Part shown: one piece after another, positions 50,381-58,634 of the stretch
Position numbering within the stretch: position 1 is the first letter of the stretch
Layout of the letters: each line of letters opens with the position of its first letter
Source: Bradyrhizobium sp. 195
GTDB taxonomy: Bacteria; Pseudomonadota; Alphaproteobacteria; Rhizobiales; Xanthobacteraceae
Assembly: GCF_023101665.1 (NCBI RefSeq)
Contig: NZ_CP082161.1
Location: 5,456,001 to 5,520,000, forward strand
Reading direction: 5' to 3'
DNA: 64,000 nt
The notes under the pieces: model-generated
Seen by the model: only the letters and a program-made list of their open reading frames with translations
The model's database searches: none
What the model was told of the DNA's origin: nothing
Position numbers and translations under genes: made by a program

Positions 50381-51367
50381 ATGGCCACTCCCTCCGCTCT
50401 CGAACTGGTCGCCGTCACCAAGCGCTATGACACGACGCTGGCGGTCGACACCGTCAATTTGAAGATCCCGGCCGGCACCTATTGCTGCCTGCTCGGCCCG
50501 TCCGGCTGCGGCAAGACATCGACCCTGCGGATGATCGCGGGCCACGAGGCAGTCAGCGAGGGCGACATCATCCTGGGCAGCCAGAACGTCACCGACTTGC
50601 CGCCGGCCGAGCGCGGCACGGCGATGATGTTCCAGTCCTACGCGCTGTTTCCGCATCTGAGCGTGATCGACAACGTCGCCTTCGCCTTGAAGATGCGCGG
50701 CATCGACAAGCCGACGCGTCACAAGCGTGCCGGCGAATTGCTGGAGCTGGTGGCGATGAGCCCCTATGCGGGCCGGCTGCCGGCGCAGCTCTCCGGCGGC
50801 CAGCAGCAGCGCGTCGCGCTCGCTCGCGCGCTGATCACCGAGCCGCAGATCCTCCTGCTCGACGAGCCGCTGTCCGCGCTCGATCCGTTCCTGCGGGTGA
50901 GGATGCGCGGTGAACTCAAGCGGCTGCAGCGCGAGCTTGGCATCAGCTTCATCCAGGTCACCCATGGCCAGGAAGAAGCAATGGCGCTCGCCGACCACAT
51001 CGTGGTGATGAACCATGGCCGGATCGAGCAGCAGGGCACGGCCCGCGACATCTTCCACCATCCCCGCACCGAATTCGTCGCGCGCTTCATCGGCGGCCAC
51101 AACGTGCTCAGCGACGCCGGCAACCTGATCGCCGTGCGCGCCGATCAACTCGGCATCGCGCCGTTCACCAATGGTGCGTTCGGCGCGCCGGCGCTGCTGA
51201 CCCAGACCGAGTACCAGGGCTCCTATGTCGCCGTCTCGCTCACGCTCGACGACGGCACGGCCCTGTTCTCCCACGTTCCCGAAGCCACCTTCGACGTCCA
51301 CCCGTTCCGTCCGGGCGATCGTGTGCTGGCCACCTGGGATCCCGCCAAGGCGCAACGCCTGCAATAG
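50381..51367 (+). CDS. ABC transporter ATP-binding protein (PotA/OpuA-like)
   Basis: A 328-residue ATPase. Walker A is GPSGCGKTS (residues 39-47), the signature is LSGGQQQRVALARALI and Walker B is ILLLDEPLSALD, with the H-loop in VTHGQEEAMALAD. A TOBE-like domain follows (about 250-325). This type drives uptake of polyamines, sugars or osmolytes. It is first in the operon with the binding protein, two permeases and a racemase-like gene; the next gene starts 42 bp downstream. ATG 50381 is chosen by homology to family starts. Confidence 0.93.
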   Translation: MATPSALELVAVTKRYDTTLAVDTVNLKIPAGTYCCLLGPSGCGKTSTLRMIAGHEAVSEGDIILGSQNVTDLPPAERGTAMMFQSYALFPHLSVIDNVAFALKMRGIDKPTRHKRAGELLELVAMSPYAGRLPAQLSGGQQQRVALARALITEPQILLLDEPLSALDPFLRVRMRGELKRLQRELGISFIQVTHGQEEAMALADHIVVMNHGRIEQQGTARDIFHHPRTEFVARFIGGHNVLSDAGNLIAVRADQLGIAPFTNGAFGAPALLTQTEYQGSYVAVSLTLDDGTALFSHVPEATFDVHPFRPGDRVLATWDPAKAQRLQ

Positions 51368-51409
51368 CGCCGATCGATCGATGGAATGCGCAACAGAGGA
51401 GTGACTGAC

Positions 51410-52699
51410 ATGAGCGAGACCAAACGGACAAACGGCCTCAGTCGCCGCACCCTGCTCAAGGGTACTGCGAGTCTTGCCGGCCTTGCCGCCGGCTCCGGCG
51501 CCATTACCGGCTTTCCCTACGTGAAATCGGCCGATGCAAAGGTGCTGCGCTATCTCGGCACCGCCGTGAACGAGGGCGACGATATCGCCAAGCAGTGTCT
51601 GAAGGACACCGGCATCAAGCTTGAATACATCACCGCGACCACCGACGACGTCACCAAGCGCGTGATGACCCAGCCGAACTCCTTCGACGTGCTGGATACC
51701 GAATATTTCTCGCTGAAGAAGATCGTGCCGTCGGGCAACATCCTTGCGCTCGATGCCAAGAAGATCAAGCAGTTCGACAACATCACACCCGTCTTCACCA
51801 AGGGAGAAACGCCCGGCGGCAAGAAGATCGGCGGCCAGGGCACCGCGCCCTGGAAGGTGCTTTATCTCGAAGGCAAGGACTCCAAGAAGTTCGCGACGTC
51901 GGCGACTGAATTCGTCACGCTGATCCCGACCGTCTACAACGCCGACACGCTCGGCGTCCGCCCCGACCTGATCAAGCGTCCGATCAGCTCGTGGTCCGAG
52001 CTGCTCAATCCCGAGTTCAAGGGCAAGGCCTCGATCCTCAACATCCCCTCGATCGGCATCATGGATGCCGCGATGGTCGTGGAAGCCACCGGCAAGTACA
52101 AATATGCCGACAAGGGCAACATGACTAAGGAAGAGATCGATCTCACCATGAAGGTGATGACCGAAGCCAAGAAGGCCGGTCAGTTCCGCGCGTTCTGGAA
52201 GGACTTCAACGAGAGCGTCAACCTGATGGCTTCGGGCGAGACAGTCATTCAATCGATGTGGTCGCCGGCGGTGACGAAGGTGCGATCGATGGGCATCGCC
52301 TGCACCTTCCAGCCGCTGAAGGAAGGCTATCGCTCCTGGGCCTCCGGCTTCTGCGTCTCCAAGGGCGTGTCGGGCGCGAAGCTCGATTGGGCCTACGAAT
52401 TCGTCAACTGGTTTCTATCAGGCTATGCCGGCGCCTATCTCAACCGCCAGGGCTACTACTCGGCCGTACTCTCCACCGCGAAGGCGCACATGGAGCCCTA
52501 CGAGTGGGCCTACTGGATGGAAGGCAAGCCGGCCGAGAAGGACATCAAGGCGCCCGACGGCTCGCTGCTCGAGAAGGCAGGCTCCGTGCGCGACGGCGGC
52601 TCCTACGAGGACCGCATGGGCGGCGTCGCATGCTGGAACGCAGTGATGGACGAGAACGACTACATGGTCCGCAAGTGGAATGAGTTCATCGCGGCGTAA
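51410..52699 (+). CDS. ABC transporter substrate-binding protein, Tat-exported
   Basis: A 429-residue periplasmic protein of the PotD/spermidine-type (extracellular solute-binding family 1 or 8) group. SRRTLLKGTASLAGLAAGS is a twin-arginine signal peptide. The mature protein begins near VLRYLGTAVNEGDDIAKQ; the hinge and ligand regions ISSWSELLNPEFKGKASIL and SPAVTKVRSMGIACTFQPLKEG (split by the long stretch) match the family's two-lobe form. It would catch the substrate and pass it to the permeases. GAGGAG stands 8 bases before ATG 51410. Substrate not recognised. Confidence 0.92.
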   Translation: MSETKRTNGLSRRTLLKGTASLAGLAAGSGAITGFPYVKSADAKVLRYLGTAVNEGDDIAKQCLKDTGIKLEYITATTDDVTKRVMTQPNSFDVLDTEYFSLKKIVPSGNILALDAKKIKQFDNITPVFTKGETPGGKKIGGQGTAPWKVLYLEGKDSKKFATSATEFVTLIPTVYNADTLGVRPDLIKRPISSWSELLNPEFKGKASILNIPSIGIMDAAMVVEATGKYKYADKGNMTKEEIDLTMKVMTEAKKAGQFRAFWKDFNESVNLMASGETVIQSMWSPAVTKVRSMGIACTFQPLKEGYRSWASGFCVSKGVSGAKLDWAYEFVNWFLSGYAGAYLNRQGYYSAVLSTAKAHMEPYEWAYWMEGKPAEKDIKAPDGSLLEKAGSVRDGGSYEDRMGGVACWNAVMDENDYMVRKWNEFIAA

Positions 52700-52703
52700 G
52701 CTG

Positions 52704-53663
52704 ATGGACACCTCGGAGAACATCCTGCAACAGGCATCCCCGGACCTCGTCCGGGGATCGGAGACGGCGCGCCCCGCAAAGGCGGCGCGCCTGTCGCCCT
52801 CCTTCATCTCCTGGCTCCAGGCCGGGCCGATGATGCTGGTGTTCCTCGCCTTCTTCCTCATCCCACTGGTGTTCGTCGTCATCGTCTCGTTCTGGGATTA
52901 CAACGAATACCAGCTGCTGCCGGCCTTCTCCGGCCGCGGTTACACCGACACGTTCGAGGGTTGCCTCGCGCAGCTCCCCGATCTCTGCACGATCGGAAAG
53001 ACCTATGTGAAGACGCTGAAGCTCTGCTTCCTGGTCTGGGCCATCACGCTGTTCATCGGCTTCTGGGTCGCCTATTTCCTCGCCTTCCACGTCAAGTCCA
53101 AGACCTGGCAGATGGGCTTGTCGCTGCTCTGCACGATCCCGTTCTGGACCTCCAACGTGATCCGCATGATCGCCTGGATCCCGCTGCTCGGGCGCAACGG
53201 GCTGGTGAATTCCGGCCTCGTCAAGACAGGGCTGATCAACCATCCGCTGGAATGGCTGCTGTTCTCCGAATTCTCCGTGGTGCTGGCGCTGGTGCACCTC
53301 TTCACCTTCTTCATGGTGGTGCCGATCTTCAATTCCATGGTGCGCATCGACAAGTCGCTGATCGAGGCCGCCTATGACGCCGGTGCCACCGGCCTCCAGA
53401 CCCTCGTCAACGTCATCATTCCGCTGGCCAAGCCCGGCATCGTCATCGGCTCGATCTTCGTCATCACCATCGTGATGGGCGATTTCATCACGATCGGGGT
53501 GATGGGCGGCCAGCAGATCGCCGCCGCCGGCAAGATCATCGAGACGCGCGTGAACGCATTGCAGTTCCCTGCGGCGGCAGCCAACGCCGTGATCCTGCTC
53601 GCCATCACCTTCCTGATCATCTCCATGATGTCGCGCATCGTCGACATCAAGAAGGAGCTCTAG
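52704..53663 (+). CDS. ABC transporter permease (PotB-like)
   Basis: A 319-residue permease with 6 predicted membrane segments (first at about 40-62). The EAA loop is EAAYDAGATGLQTLVNVIIPLAKPGI, seen about residues 218-245 (the loop reads EAAYDAGATG then PLAKPG). It forms the membrane pore together with the next permease. The start lies 4 bp after the binding-protein stop. It is a normal length for PotB-type subunits. Confidence 0.92.
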   Translation: MDTSENILQQASPDLVRGSETARPAKAARLSPSFISWLQAGPMMLVFLAFFLIPLVFVVIVSFWDYNEYQLLPAFSGRGYTDTFEGCLAQLPDLCTIGKTYVKTLKLCFLVWAITLFIGFWVAYFLAFHVKSKTWQMGLSLLCTIPFWTSNVIRMIAWIPLLGRNGLVNSGLVKTGLINHPLEWLLFSEFSVVLALVHLFTFFMVVPIFNSMVRIDKSLIEAAYDAGATGLQTLVNVIIPLAKPGIVIGSIFVITIVMGDFITIGVMGGQQIAAAGKIIETRVNALQFPAAAANAVILLAITFLIISMMSRIVDIKKEL

Positions 53664-53666
53664 AGC

Positions 53667-54545
53667 ATGAAGGAAGGACGCCCGCGCTCGTTCTACGTGC
53701 TCGCGATCTTCTTCGCGGCCTATGTGCTGTTTCTCTACGGCCCGATGATCGCGATCTACGTGCTGTCGTTCCAGGGGCCGCAGGGCGGCCTCACCTTCCC
53801 GATGAACGGCGTGTCGACCTTCTGGATCGCGAAACTGTTCCAGGGCACCGGCATCGTCGATCTCGGCGCCGCCTTCCGCCGCTCGCTGCTGCTCGGCATC
53901 ATCGTCATGACTGTCACCGTCGTGCTCTCGGTCGCCGCCGGCATGGCCTTCCGCCGCAAGTTCAAGGCGCAGAGCATCCTGTTCTACTCGGCGATCGCGA
54001 GCCTGATCGTGCCCTCGATCATCACCTCGCTCGGCATCTCGCTTGAATTCCGCATCATCGACGACCTGATCAAGGCGCATTGGAACGAGAATTTCGAGAC
54101 CTCGATGGGCCTGCTCACCTCCGGGCTCGGTGCGCACCTGACCTGGACGCTGCCGTTCGGCCTGCTCATCATGTTCGCGATCTTCAACCGCTTCGATCCG
54201 CGGCTCGAGGAAGCCGCGCGCGATCTCGGCGCGACGCCGTGGCAGACCTTCCGTCACGTCGTGCTGCCGATCATCCTGCCCTCGGTGATCGGTATCGGCC
54301 TGTTCGGCTTCACGCTGTCCTGGGACGAGCTCGCCCGCTCCAGCCAGGCGATCGGGGCGGTGAATACGTTGCCGCTGGATCTGCAGGGCCTCACCACCAC
54401 CGTGACGAATCCTGACATCTATGCGCTCGGCACGGTGATCTCGGCGGTCTCGTTCACGGTGATCAGCCTTGCGCTCGGCACCATCCACATGCTCAACAAG
54501 CGCCAGGCGGCCAAGGGCTCGGACGCCGGCAAGGGACTCGTCTAA
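53667..54545 (+). CDS. ABC transporter permease (PotC-like)
   Basis: A 292-residue permease with 6 predicted membrane segments. The EAA loop is EEAARDLGATPWQTFRHVVL. It is the second pore subunit of the transporter encoded by this operon, and starts 3 bp after its neighbour's stop. The final residues KRQAAKGSDAGKGLV face the cytoplasm. Confidence 0.92.
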   Translation: MKEGRPRSFYVLAIFFAAYVLFLYGPMIAIYVLSFQGPQGGLTFPMNGVSTFWIAKLFQGTGIVDLGAAFRRSLLLGIIVMTVTVVLSVAAGMAFRRKFKAQSILFYSAIASLIVPSIITSLGISLEFRIIDDLIKAHWNENFETSMGLLTSGLGAHLTWTLPFGLLIMFAIFNRFDPRLEEAARDLGATPWQTFRHVVLPIILPSVIGIGLFGFTLSWDELARSSQAIGAVNTLPLDLQGLTTTVTNPDIYALGTVISAVSFTVISLALGTIHMLNKRQAAKGSDAGKGLV

Positions 54546-54562
54546 GGGGCTTGTCTGATCCG

Positions 54563-55294
54563 ATGCGGCTGCACATCGTCAATCCCAACACCACCGCGTC
54601 GATGACGGCGAAGATCGCCGCTGCGGCGCGCAGCATCGCCCTGCCTGGCACGGTGATCGACGCGCGGCAGCCGACGATGGGCCCGGTCTCGATCGAGGGA
54701 TTTTACGACGAAGCCTTCGCCGTCCCCGGCATGCTCGGCTGCATCCGCGAGGCTGATCGCGACGGCGCGGACGCTCACATCATCGCCTGCTTCGACGACA
54801 CCGGACTCGACGCCGCGCGCGCCGCCGCAAAGACGCCGGTGATCGGCATTGGTGAAGCCGGCTTCCACATGGCGAGCCTGGTCGCCGCCCGCTTTGCCGT
54901 GGTGACGACTCTCAGCGTCTCCATCGTCCCGATCGAGCACAATCTGAAGAAGTATGGCCTGGCCGAACGCTGCACCCGCGTCCGTGCTGCCGAAGTCCCG
55001 GTGCTGGCACTCGAGGAGCGCAACACCGAAGCGCTCGCAAAAATCTCCGCGGAGATCACGGCCGCGATCCGTGACGACCGCACTGAGGCCATCGTGCTCG
55101 GCTGCGCCGGCATGGCCGATCTCGCCAGCGAACTCGCCGCCACGCACGGCCTGCCCGTGATTGACGGCGTCGCTGCGGCGGTGACGCTGGCGGAATCACT
55201 GGTGCGGCTGGGCCTGAAGACCTCCCGGCTCGGCCCCTATGCCGCGCCGCGCTCCAAAACCTATTCCGGGCCGTTTTCGCAATTTCAGCCCTGA
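54563..55294 (+). CDS. Aspartate/glutamate or hydantoin racemase-like enzyme
   Basis: A 243-residue racemase of the Asp/Glu/hydantoin superfamily. The two catalytic cysteines are C76 in IIACFDDTGL and C181 in VLGCAGM, as in hydantoin racemase (HyuE) where the motif is ACFGDPGL. NPNTTASMT near the start is also typical. It would interconvert stereoisomers of a 5-substituted hydantoin or similar cyclic ureide, or of a free amino acid. It is last in the ABC operon. ATG 54563 is preferred to a TTG at 54551, which lies too close to the AAGGGG element. Confidence 0.88.
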   Translation: MRLHIVNPNTTASMTAKIAAAARSIALPGTVIDARQPTMGPVSIEGFYDEAFAVPGMLGCIREADRDGADAHIIACFDDTGLDAARAAAKTPVIGIGEAGFHMASLVAARFAVVTTLSVSIVPIEHNLKKYGLAERCTRVRAAEVPVLALEERNTEALAKISAEITAAIRDDRTEAIVLGCAGMADLASELAATHGLPVIDGVAAAVTLAESLVRLGLKTSRLGPYAAPRSKTYSGPFSQFQP

Positions 55295-55472
55295 ACCATG
55301 CTCCTGTCGGGGCATTTGGGGGCCGCAAGGCCCGCTGAATACTGGTTTTTTTGCCCTCAGCCTCTTTTTGGTCCCATTCCTTGCGGAAATGTAACGCTTT
55401 CGGGACGCCCCGGTGGCCTCAGGGCTGCCGGTCTTCGCCACTCACCAAGTTTCAATTTGGGTTTTGTCAGCG

Positions 55473-55967
55473 ATGATCGATCTCGCACAGGACACACCGT
55501 CCAACCCCCTTCTCCGTCTCGGCGCCCAGCCCATCGCGCTGACCGCCGCAGCGCTCCTGCTCCTGATCGCGGGGGTGACCTCGATCGCGATCTGGCGGGC
55601 CTATACCGGCGCAGCACCCGAGCCCGACCGGGTGGTGGCATCGCGGCAGCTCCAGGCGCGGACCGCCCAGGCGTCCGAGCAGCTCGTCGAGAAGACCAAG
55701 GGGCTGGAGGCGACCCAGCAGGAATCGATCGACCAGCTCCAGGTGGTGCAGGATCAGCTCCTGACCATGAAGCGGCTGATGGCGGCGCAGCAGGCCGACA
55801 CCAAGCGTCTGTCCGAGCAGGTCGCATCGCTGAACGAGTCCATCGACGGCCTGCGGCAATCGTTTGCCAGCGCGCGAGCAACCGAGGTTGAAGCGCCCGC
55901 GGTTACCCGCAGGAAACCGGCCCGGCACCGCGTCCATGCCAGCGCGCGCAAGCGCTCCCGCGGCTAA
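55473..55967 (+). CDS. Membrane-anchored coiled-coil protein
   Basis: A 164-residue protein with a single hydrophobic segment (about 21-41, LTAAALLLLIAGVTSIAIW), then a long helical, coiled-coil-prone stretch (about 55-130), rich in Gln and Glu, and a basic Arg/Lys/Ala-rich C-terminus. It is likely a type II membrane protein. No family was recognised. Confidence 0.65.
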   Translation: MIDLAQDTPSNPLLRLGAQPIALTAAALLLLIAGVTSIAIWRAYTGAAPEPDRVVASRQLQARTAQASEQLVEKTKGLEATQQESIDQLQVVQDQLLTMKRLMAAQQADTKRLSEQVASLNESIDGLRQSFASARATEVEAPAVTRRKPARHRVHASARKRSRG

Positions 55968-56003
55968 ACGGCCGCCACGGAGCCGGCCTTTAATTTCGCC
56001 ACT

Positions 56004-56019
56004 TGTGAACTGGATCACA
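56004..56019. promoter_or_regulatory. CRP-like palindrome
   Basis: TGTGAACTGGATCACA matches the CRP consensus TGTGA-N6-TCACA exactly. It lies 37 bp past the coiled-coil gene and 73 bp before an intrinsic terminator. No protein gene lies between, so it may control a short RNA. Confidence 0.5.
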
Positions 56020-56091
56020 TTCCTCCGGATGATTCCGCGCGATGCTCGCGGTCACCGGATGGCGTGAGCCGATTTCAATGTCCGGGGCTGG

Positions 56092-56133
56092 CAAGGTCGT
56101 TGACGGTATACTGCGTCAACGGCCTTGTTTTTT
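56092..56133 (+). terminator. Intrinsic terminator
   Basis: CAAGGTCGTTGAC and GTCAACGGCCTTG pair (one mismatch) around GGTATACTGC and are followed by TTTTTT. It lies 125 bp beyond the coiled-coil gene and could close its transcript or a short RNA from the CRP-like site. Confidence 0.8.
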
Positions 56134-56142
56134 AGTGGGACG

Positions 56143-56493
56143 CTATTCGCAGACATCCACGCGGCGGGTACGCCAGCCCGCCGGCGTCATGACGCGCTTT
56201 CGCGCGACGTAACAGCCGCCATAGCCATCGTTGTATCCGGTACCATAGTAGTAGGGATCACCGTAATACGGGGAGCCGTAGCCATAATAGGCGCCGTAAT
56301 AGCCAGCGCCGGCGAGACCCGCCCCGATTGCAACACCCGGCCAGAAGCCGCCGCCATGCCAATGGCCACCGTGGCCCCAGCCGCCACCATGGCCCCAGCC
56401 GCCATGTCCGAATCCCCGCGCCTGGGCCGCCTGCGGCGCCGACAGCCCGATTGCCGCGACGGCCAGCGCCACCATCATCATCCTGCGCAACAT
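56143..56493 (-). CDS. Secreted Gly/His/Tyr-rich protein
   Basis: A 116-residue protein with a signal peptide (MLRRMMMVALAVAAIGLSAP, cleavage near AQA). The mature part is low in complexity: GFGHGGWGHGGGWGHGGHWHG and then Tyr/Gly-rich YYGAYYGYGSPYYGDPYYYG. The C-terminal part CYVARKRVMTPAGWRTRRVD is ordered and ends VCE, so two Cys may pair. This is a family of small alphaproteobacterial envelope proteins; His may bind metal. GGAGG stands 8 bases ahead of the ATG. Confidence 0.7.
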   Translation of the reverse strand: MLRRMMMVALAVAAIGLSAPQAAQARGFGHGGWGHGGGWGHGGHWHGGGFWPGVAIGAGLAGAGYYGAYYGYGSPYYGDPYYYGTGYNDGYGGCYVARKRVMTPAGWRTRRVDVCE

Positions 56494-56597
56494 CACTCGA
56501 TCCTCCGCGTGGACACGCTCCACGCATCAAAGCAGGACCAAGCTAACGTCACTTGGGCATTCCGGACAGCCACACTGTCTCACTTCCGCGCGAGCAT

Positions 56598-56927
56598 TCA
56601 GCAGCCGCGGCAGATGCTCTTGAGCTTCTTGTCGAGCATGCGATTCTCGGCGTTGACGGCGGCATCGGCAGCCCCACCGGAGCCGGAGCCGGTGGTCACG
56701 CCGGAGCCCGGCCCGGATGATTGAGCCGTCCCGAGGCTGTTGGTGCCGGGCGGAGGAGCCGGCGAGTTGGCGACGCCTCCGGTCGACCCCGCAGAGCTTC
56801 CGGTAGAGCCTCCGGTCGATCCGGCAGAACCGCCGGTCGCCTGCGCGAAGGCGACGGCCGGCACCGCCGCGAGCGCGAAGATCAGGATCATGGCCTTGAT
56901 TGAGGCGGTTGCGGACGATGCGGCCAT
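56598..56927 (-). CDS. Secreted Ser/Gly/Thr-rich protein
   Basis: A 109-residue protein with a signal peptide (MAASSATASIKAMILIFALA, cleavage near AFAQ) and a low-complexity mature part of GSTGG and GSGSG repeats, ending MLDKKLKSICRGC, with two cysteines. AAAGGAGA stands before the ATG. It is divergent from the 54-aa gene. Function unknown. Confidence 0.6.
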   Translation of the reverse strand: MAASSATASIKAMILIFALAAVPAVAFAQATGGSAGSTGGSTGSSAGSTGGVANSPAPPPGTNSLGTAQSSGPGSGVTTGSGSGGAADAAVNAENRMLDKKLKSICRGC

Positions 56928-57022
56928 CGGAAATTCTCCTTTACCGGTCAACCGCCGCCGCGAAGTCCAGTTCCGGAACAAATGCCGTCGCGTCAGCTTG
57001 AAAGCCGAGGAGACAAATCACC

Positions 57023-57187
57023 ATGACCGATCGCGATCCCTTTGCGGAGGGCGAACGCGCCGCGCGCGACAACATTCCGGCTGAGGCCAATCCCTACCTC
57101 GACGGCAGCGACGACCATGCCCTGTGGGCCGCCGGCCACGAGAAGGCCGCAGGTGCGATCGAAGCGGCCGAATCCGAGGGGCGCTGA
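57023..57187 (+). CDS. 54-residue conserved small protein
   Basis: A 54-aa acidic product beginning MTDRDPFAEGERAARDNIPA and containing NPYLDGSDDHALWAAGHEKA. The pattern, Pro-Tyr turn, and high GC3 codon usage suggest a real gene. GAGGAGA lies 8-9 bases before the ATG. It resembles small conserved proteins in Rhizobiales that carry the phrase LWAAGHE; function unknown. Confidence 0.65.
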   Translation: MTDRDPFAEGERAARDNIPAEANPYLDGSDDHALWAAGHEKAAGAIEAAESEGR

Positions 57188-57469
57188 CGCGCCGCTCCCG
57201 TGGCAGTTATACGGCAGCCACCATCTTCTCGGTCCGGTCCTCGACCATGGTCACGAACATGCTCTTCGTGGGCACCGCCGATCTGTACCCGACGGGCCGA
57301 GATCACGCGGCGGCCGCGCGCGGGATTGTCGATGTTGTCGACGATCGGCTCGAGCTGCTGCTGTAGACTTCTCCGCAACGGTCAGCGTGTCGGTGCCGCG
57401 CGCGAAGCGAACGAACTTCTTCAATAGATTGGTTCCGGCGGCGAGGCCGGGAGACGGCCGATGTGTCAA
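57188..57469 (-). pseudogene. Possible frameshifted remnant after the carbonic anhydrase gene
   Basis: Minus-strand frames in order give MTHRPSPGLAAGTNLLKKF, then in another frame LQQQLEPIVDNIDNPARG and then in the third frame FVTMVEDRTEKMVAAV. Each stretch reads like coding sequence but the frame changes twice, so this may be a broken gene that followed the carbonic anhydrase in its operon. The start is a TTG overlapping that gene's stop. The evidence is weak and it may be chance. Confidence 0.3.
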
Positions 57470-57996
57470 CCGATCCGCTTCAGGCCCTTTGTGAAGCGCG
57501 GACCGTTGGCGACGTAGAATTTGGCCGCGCTTCCCATCTTCTGGACCTGGGCGTCGTCGAGCGTGCGGATCACGCGCGCCGGTGAGCCGATGATCAGGGA
57601 ACGTTCAGGAAATTCCTTGCCCTCGGTGATGACGGAACCGGCCCCGACGATGCTGTTGCGGCCAATCCGGGCGCCGTTCATCACGATCGAGCCCATGCCG
57701 ATCAACGCGCCCTCCTCGACGGTGCAGCCATGCAGGATGACGTTGTGGCCGACCGTGCAGTTCCGGCCGATGTGAAGCGGAAAGCCGAGATCGGTGTGGC
57801 AGGTCGAGCCGTCCTGCACATTGGCGCCCTCGCCGATTTCGATCCACTCATTGTCGCCGCGCAGCACGGCGCCGAACCAGACGCTCGCACCCGGCTTCAG
57901 GCGCACGCGGCCGATCACGGTGGCGGTCTCGGCGATGAAGTAATTGCCGTCGGCGGGGAGGTCGGGCGCCTGCCCGTCGAGCTCGTAGATCGCCAT
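57466..57996 (-). CDS. Gamma-class carbonic anhydrase family protein
   Basis: A 176-residue left-handed beta-helix protein of hexapeptide repeats. The three zinc-ligand His are in STCHTDLG and VGHNVILHGCTV, and the ring around GMGSIVMNGARIG is typical of gamma carbonic anhydrase and related acyltransferase-like proteins. It could hydrate CO2 or only bind metal. AGGAGA stands ahead of the ATG. It is a single gene with a possible remnant following. Confidence 0.9.
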   Translation of the reverse strand: MAIYELDGQAPDLPADGNYFIAETATVIGRVRLKPGASVWFGAVLRGDNEWIEIGEGANVQDGSTCHTDLGFPLHIGRNCTVGHNVILHGCTVEEGALIGMGSIVMNGARIGRNSIVGAGSVITEGKEFPERSLIIGSPARVIRTLDDAQVQKMGSAAKFYVANGPRFTKGLKRIG

Positions 57997-58083
57997 GGGG
58001 GTCTCCTGTCACGTCGACCTCAGCCATAGCGAAACGGCGGCGAAGAGGCAAAGGCCGCCCCCGCCGGACGGTCCTGCCGGGCG

Positions 58084-58413
58084 TCAGCCCAGGACGCCGG
58101 CCGCGCGCAGCGTCATCAGGAAGAAAGTGCCGCTCATCATGCTCCAGAAGCCGGCGATGAGGGTCGCCATCATCACGAACTCGGCACGGCGGCTTTCCAC
58201 CCGCATGCCACGGAGCGTGTTGCGCATGATGATGAAGGGCGCGGCAAACACCAGGAACGGCACCGCCGCGAAGGTCTTCGGCGCCACGCCGTCCTGCAAC
58301 AGGCCGAAGCCCGCGGGGCGCTGCGCCAGCGCCTGGTATCCGTTCACGAGCGCGCCCGCGAGCGCGAAACCAATGCAGATCGAGAAGAAGGTATTGAGAG
58401 CTTCAGGTGTCAT
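58084..58413 (-). CDS. DUF6949-type small membrane protein
   Basis: A 109-residue protein with three hydrophobic segments (about 5-28, 50-68, 79-103). It begins MTPEALNTFFSICIGFALAG and has YQALAQRPAGFGLLQDG in the first loop. I recognise it as DUF6949-like, a small Rhizobiales family; function unknown. A CtrA-type box lies 72 bp upstream. Confidence 0.65.
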   Translation of the reverse strand: MTPEALNTFFSICIGFALAGALVNGYQALAQRPAGFGLLQDGVAPKTFAAVPFLVFAAPFIIMRNTLRGMRVESRRAEFVMMATLIAGFWSMMSGTFFLMTLRAAGVLG

Positions 58414-58484
58414 TGGAACGGTCCGCCCTTACGCAACGCGAGGCCTTCCTGTGACAAATAGTGCTGGTTAACGCTACATTATCC

Positions 58485-58500
58485 TTAAGGGAGGGTTAAC
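58485..58500. promoter_or_regulatory. CtrA-type box
   Basis: TTAAGGGAGGGTTAAC fits TTAA-N7-TTAAC exactly. It is 72 bp upstream of the DUF6949 gene on the minus strand and 135 bp upstream of the plus-strand gene at 58635. A similar but one-sided TTAAC lies at 58468. Confidence 0.5.
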
Positions 58501-58634
58501 AGCGCTGCCCCTCACGCGCAGGGCCGTCCCCGCTCCCCGCAGCCGGGAACGCTGCGCGAAATCGCCGCCGCATGGCATATTCGCCGCTGATTCGTCGGCC
58601 ACCGGCCGACGTCCGGCTCGACTTGCGCTAGCTC

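Noticed and set aside
49982..52252. A 756-codon open frame antisense to the ABC ATPase and binding-protein genes
   Set aside because: The plus strand has unmistakable ABC and binding-protein motifs, and the antisense product has none.
52686..54488. A 600-codon minus-strand frame opposite the two permeases
   Set aside because: The plus-strand permeases have EAA loops and membrane segments; the minus product is a His/Asp/Glu/Arg-rich shadow.
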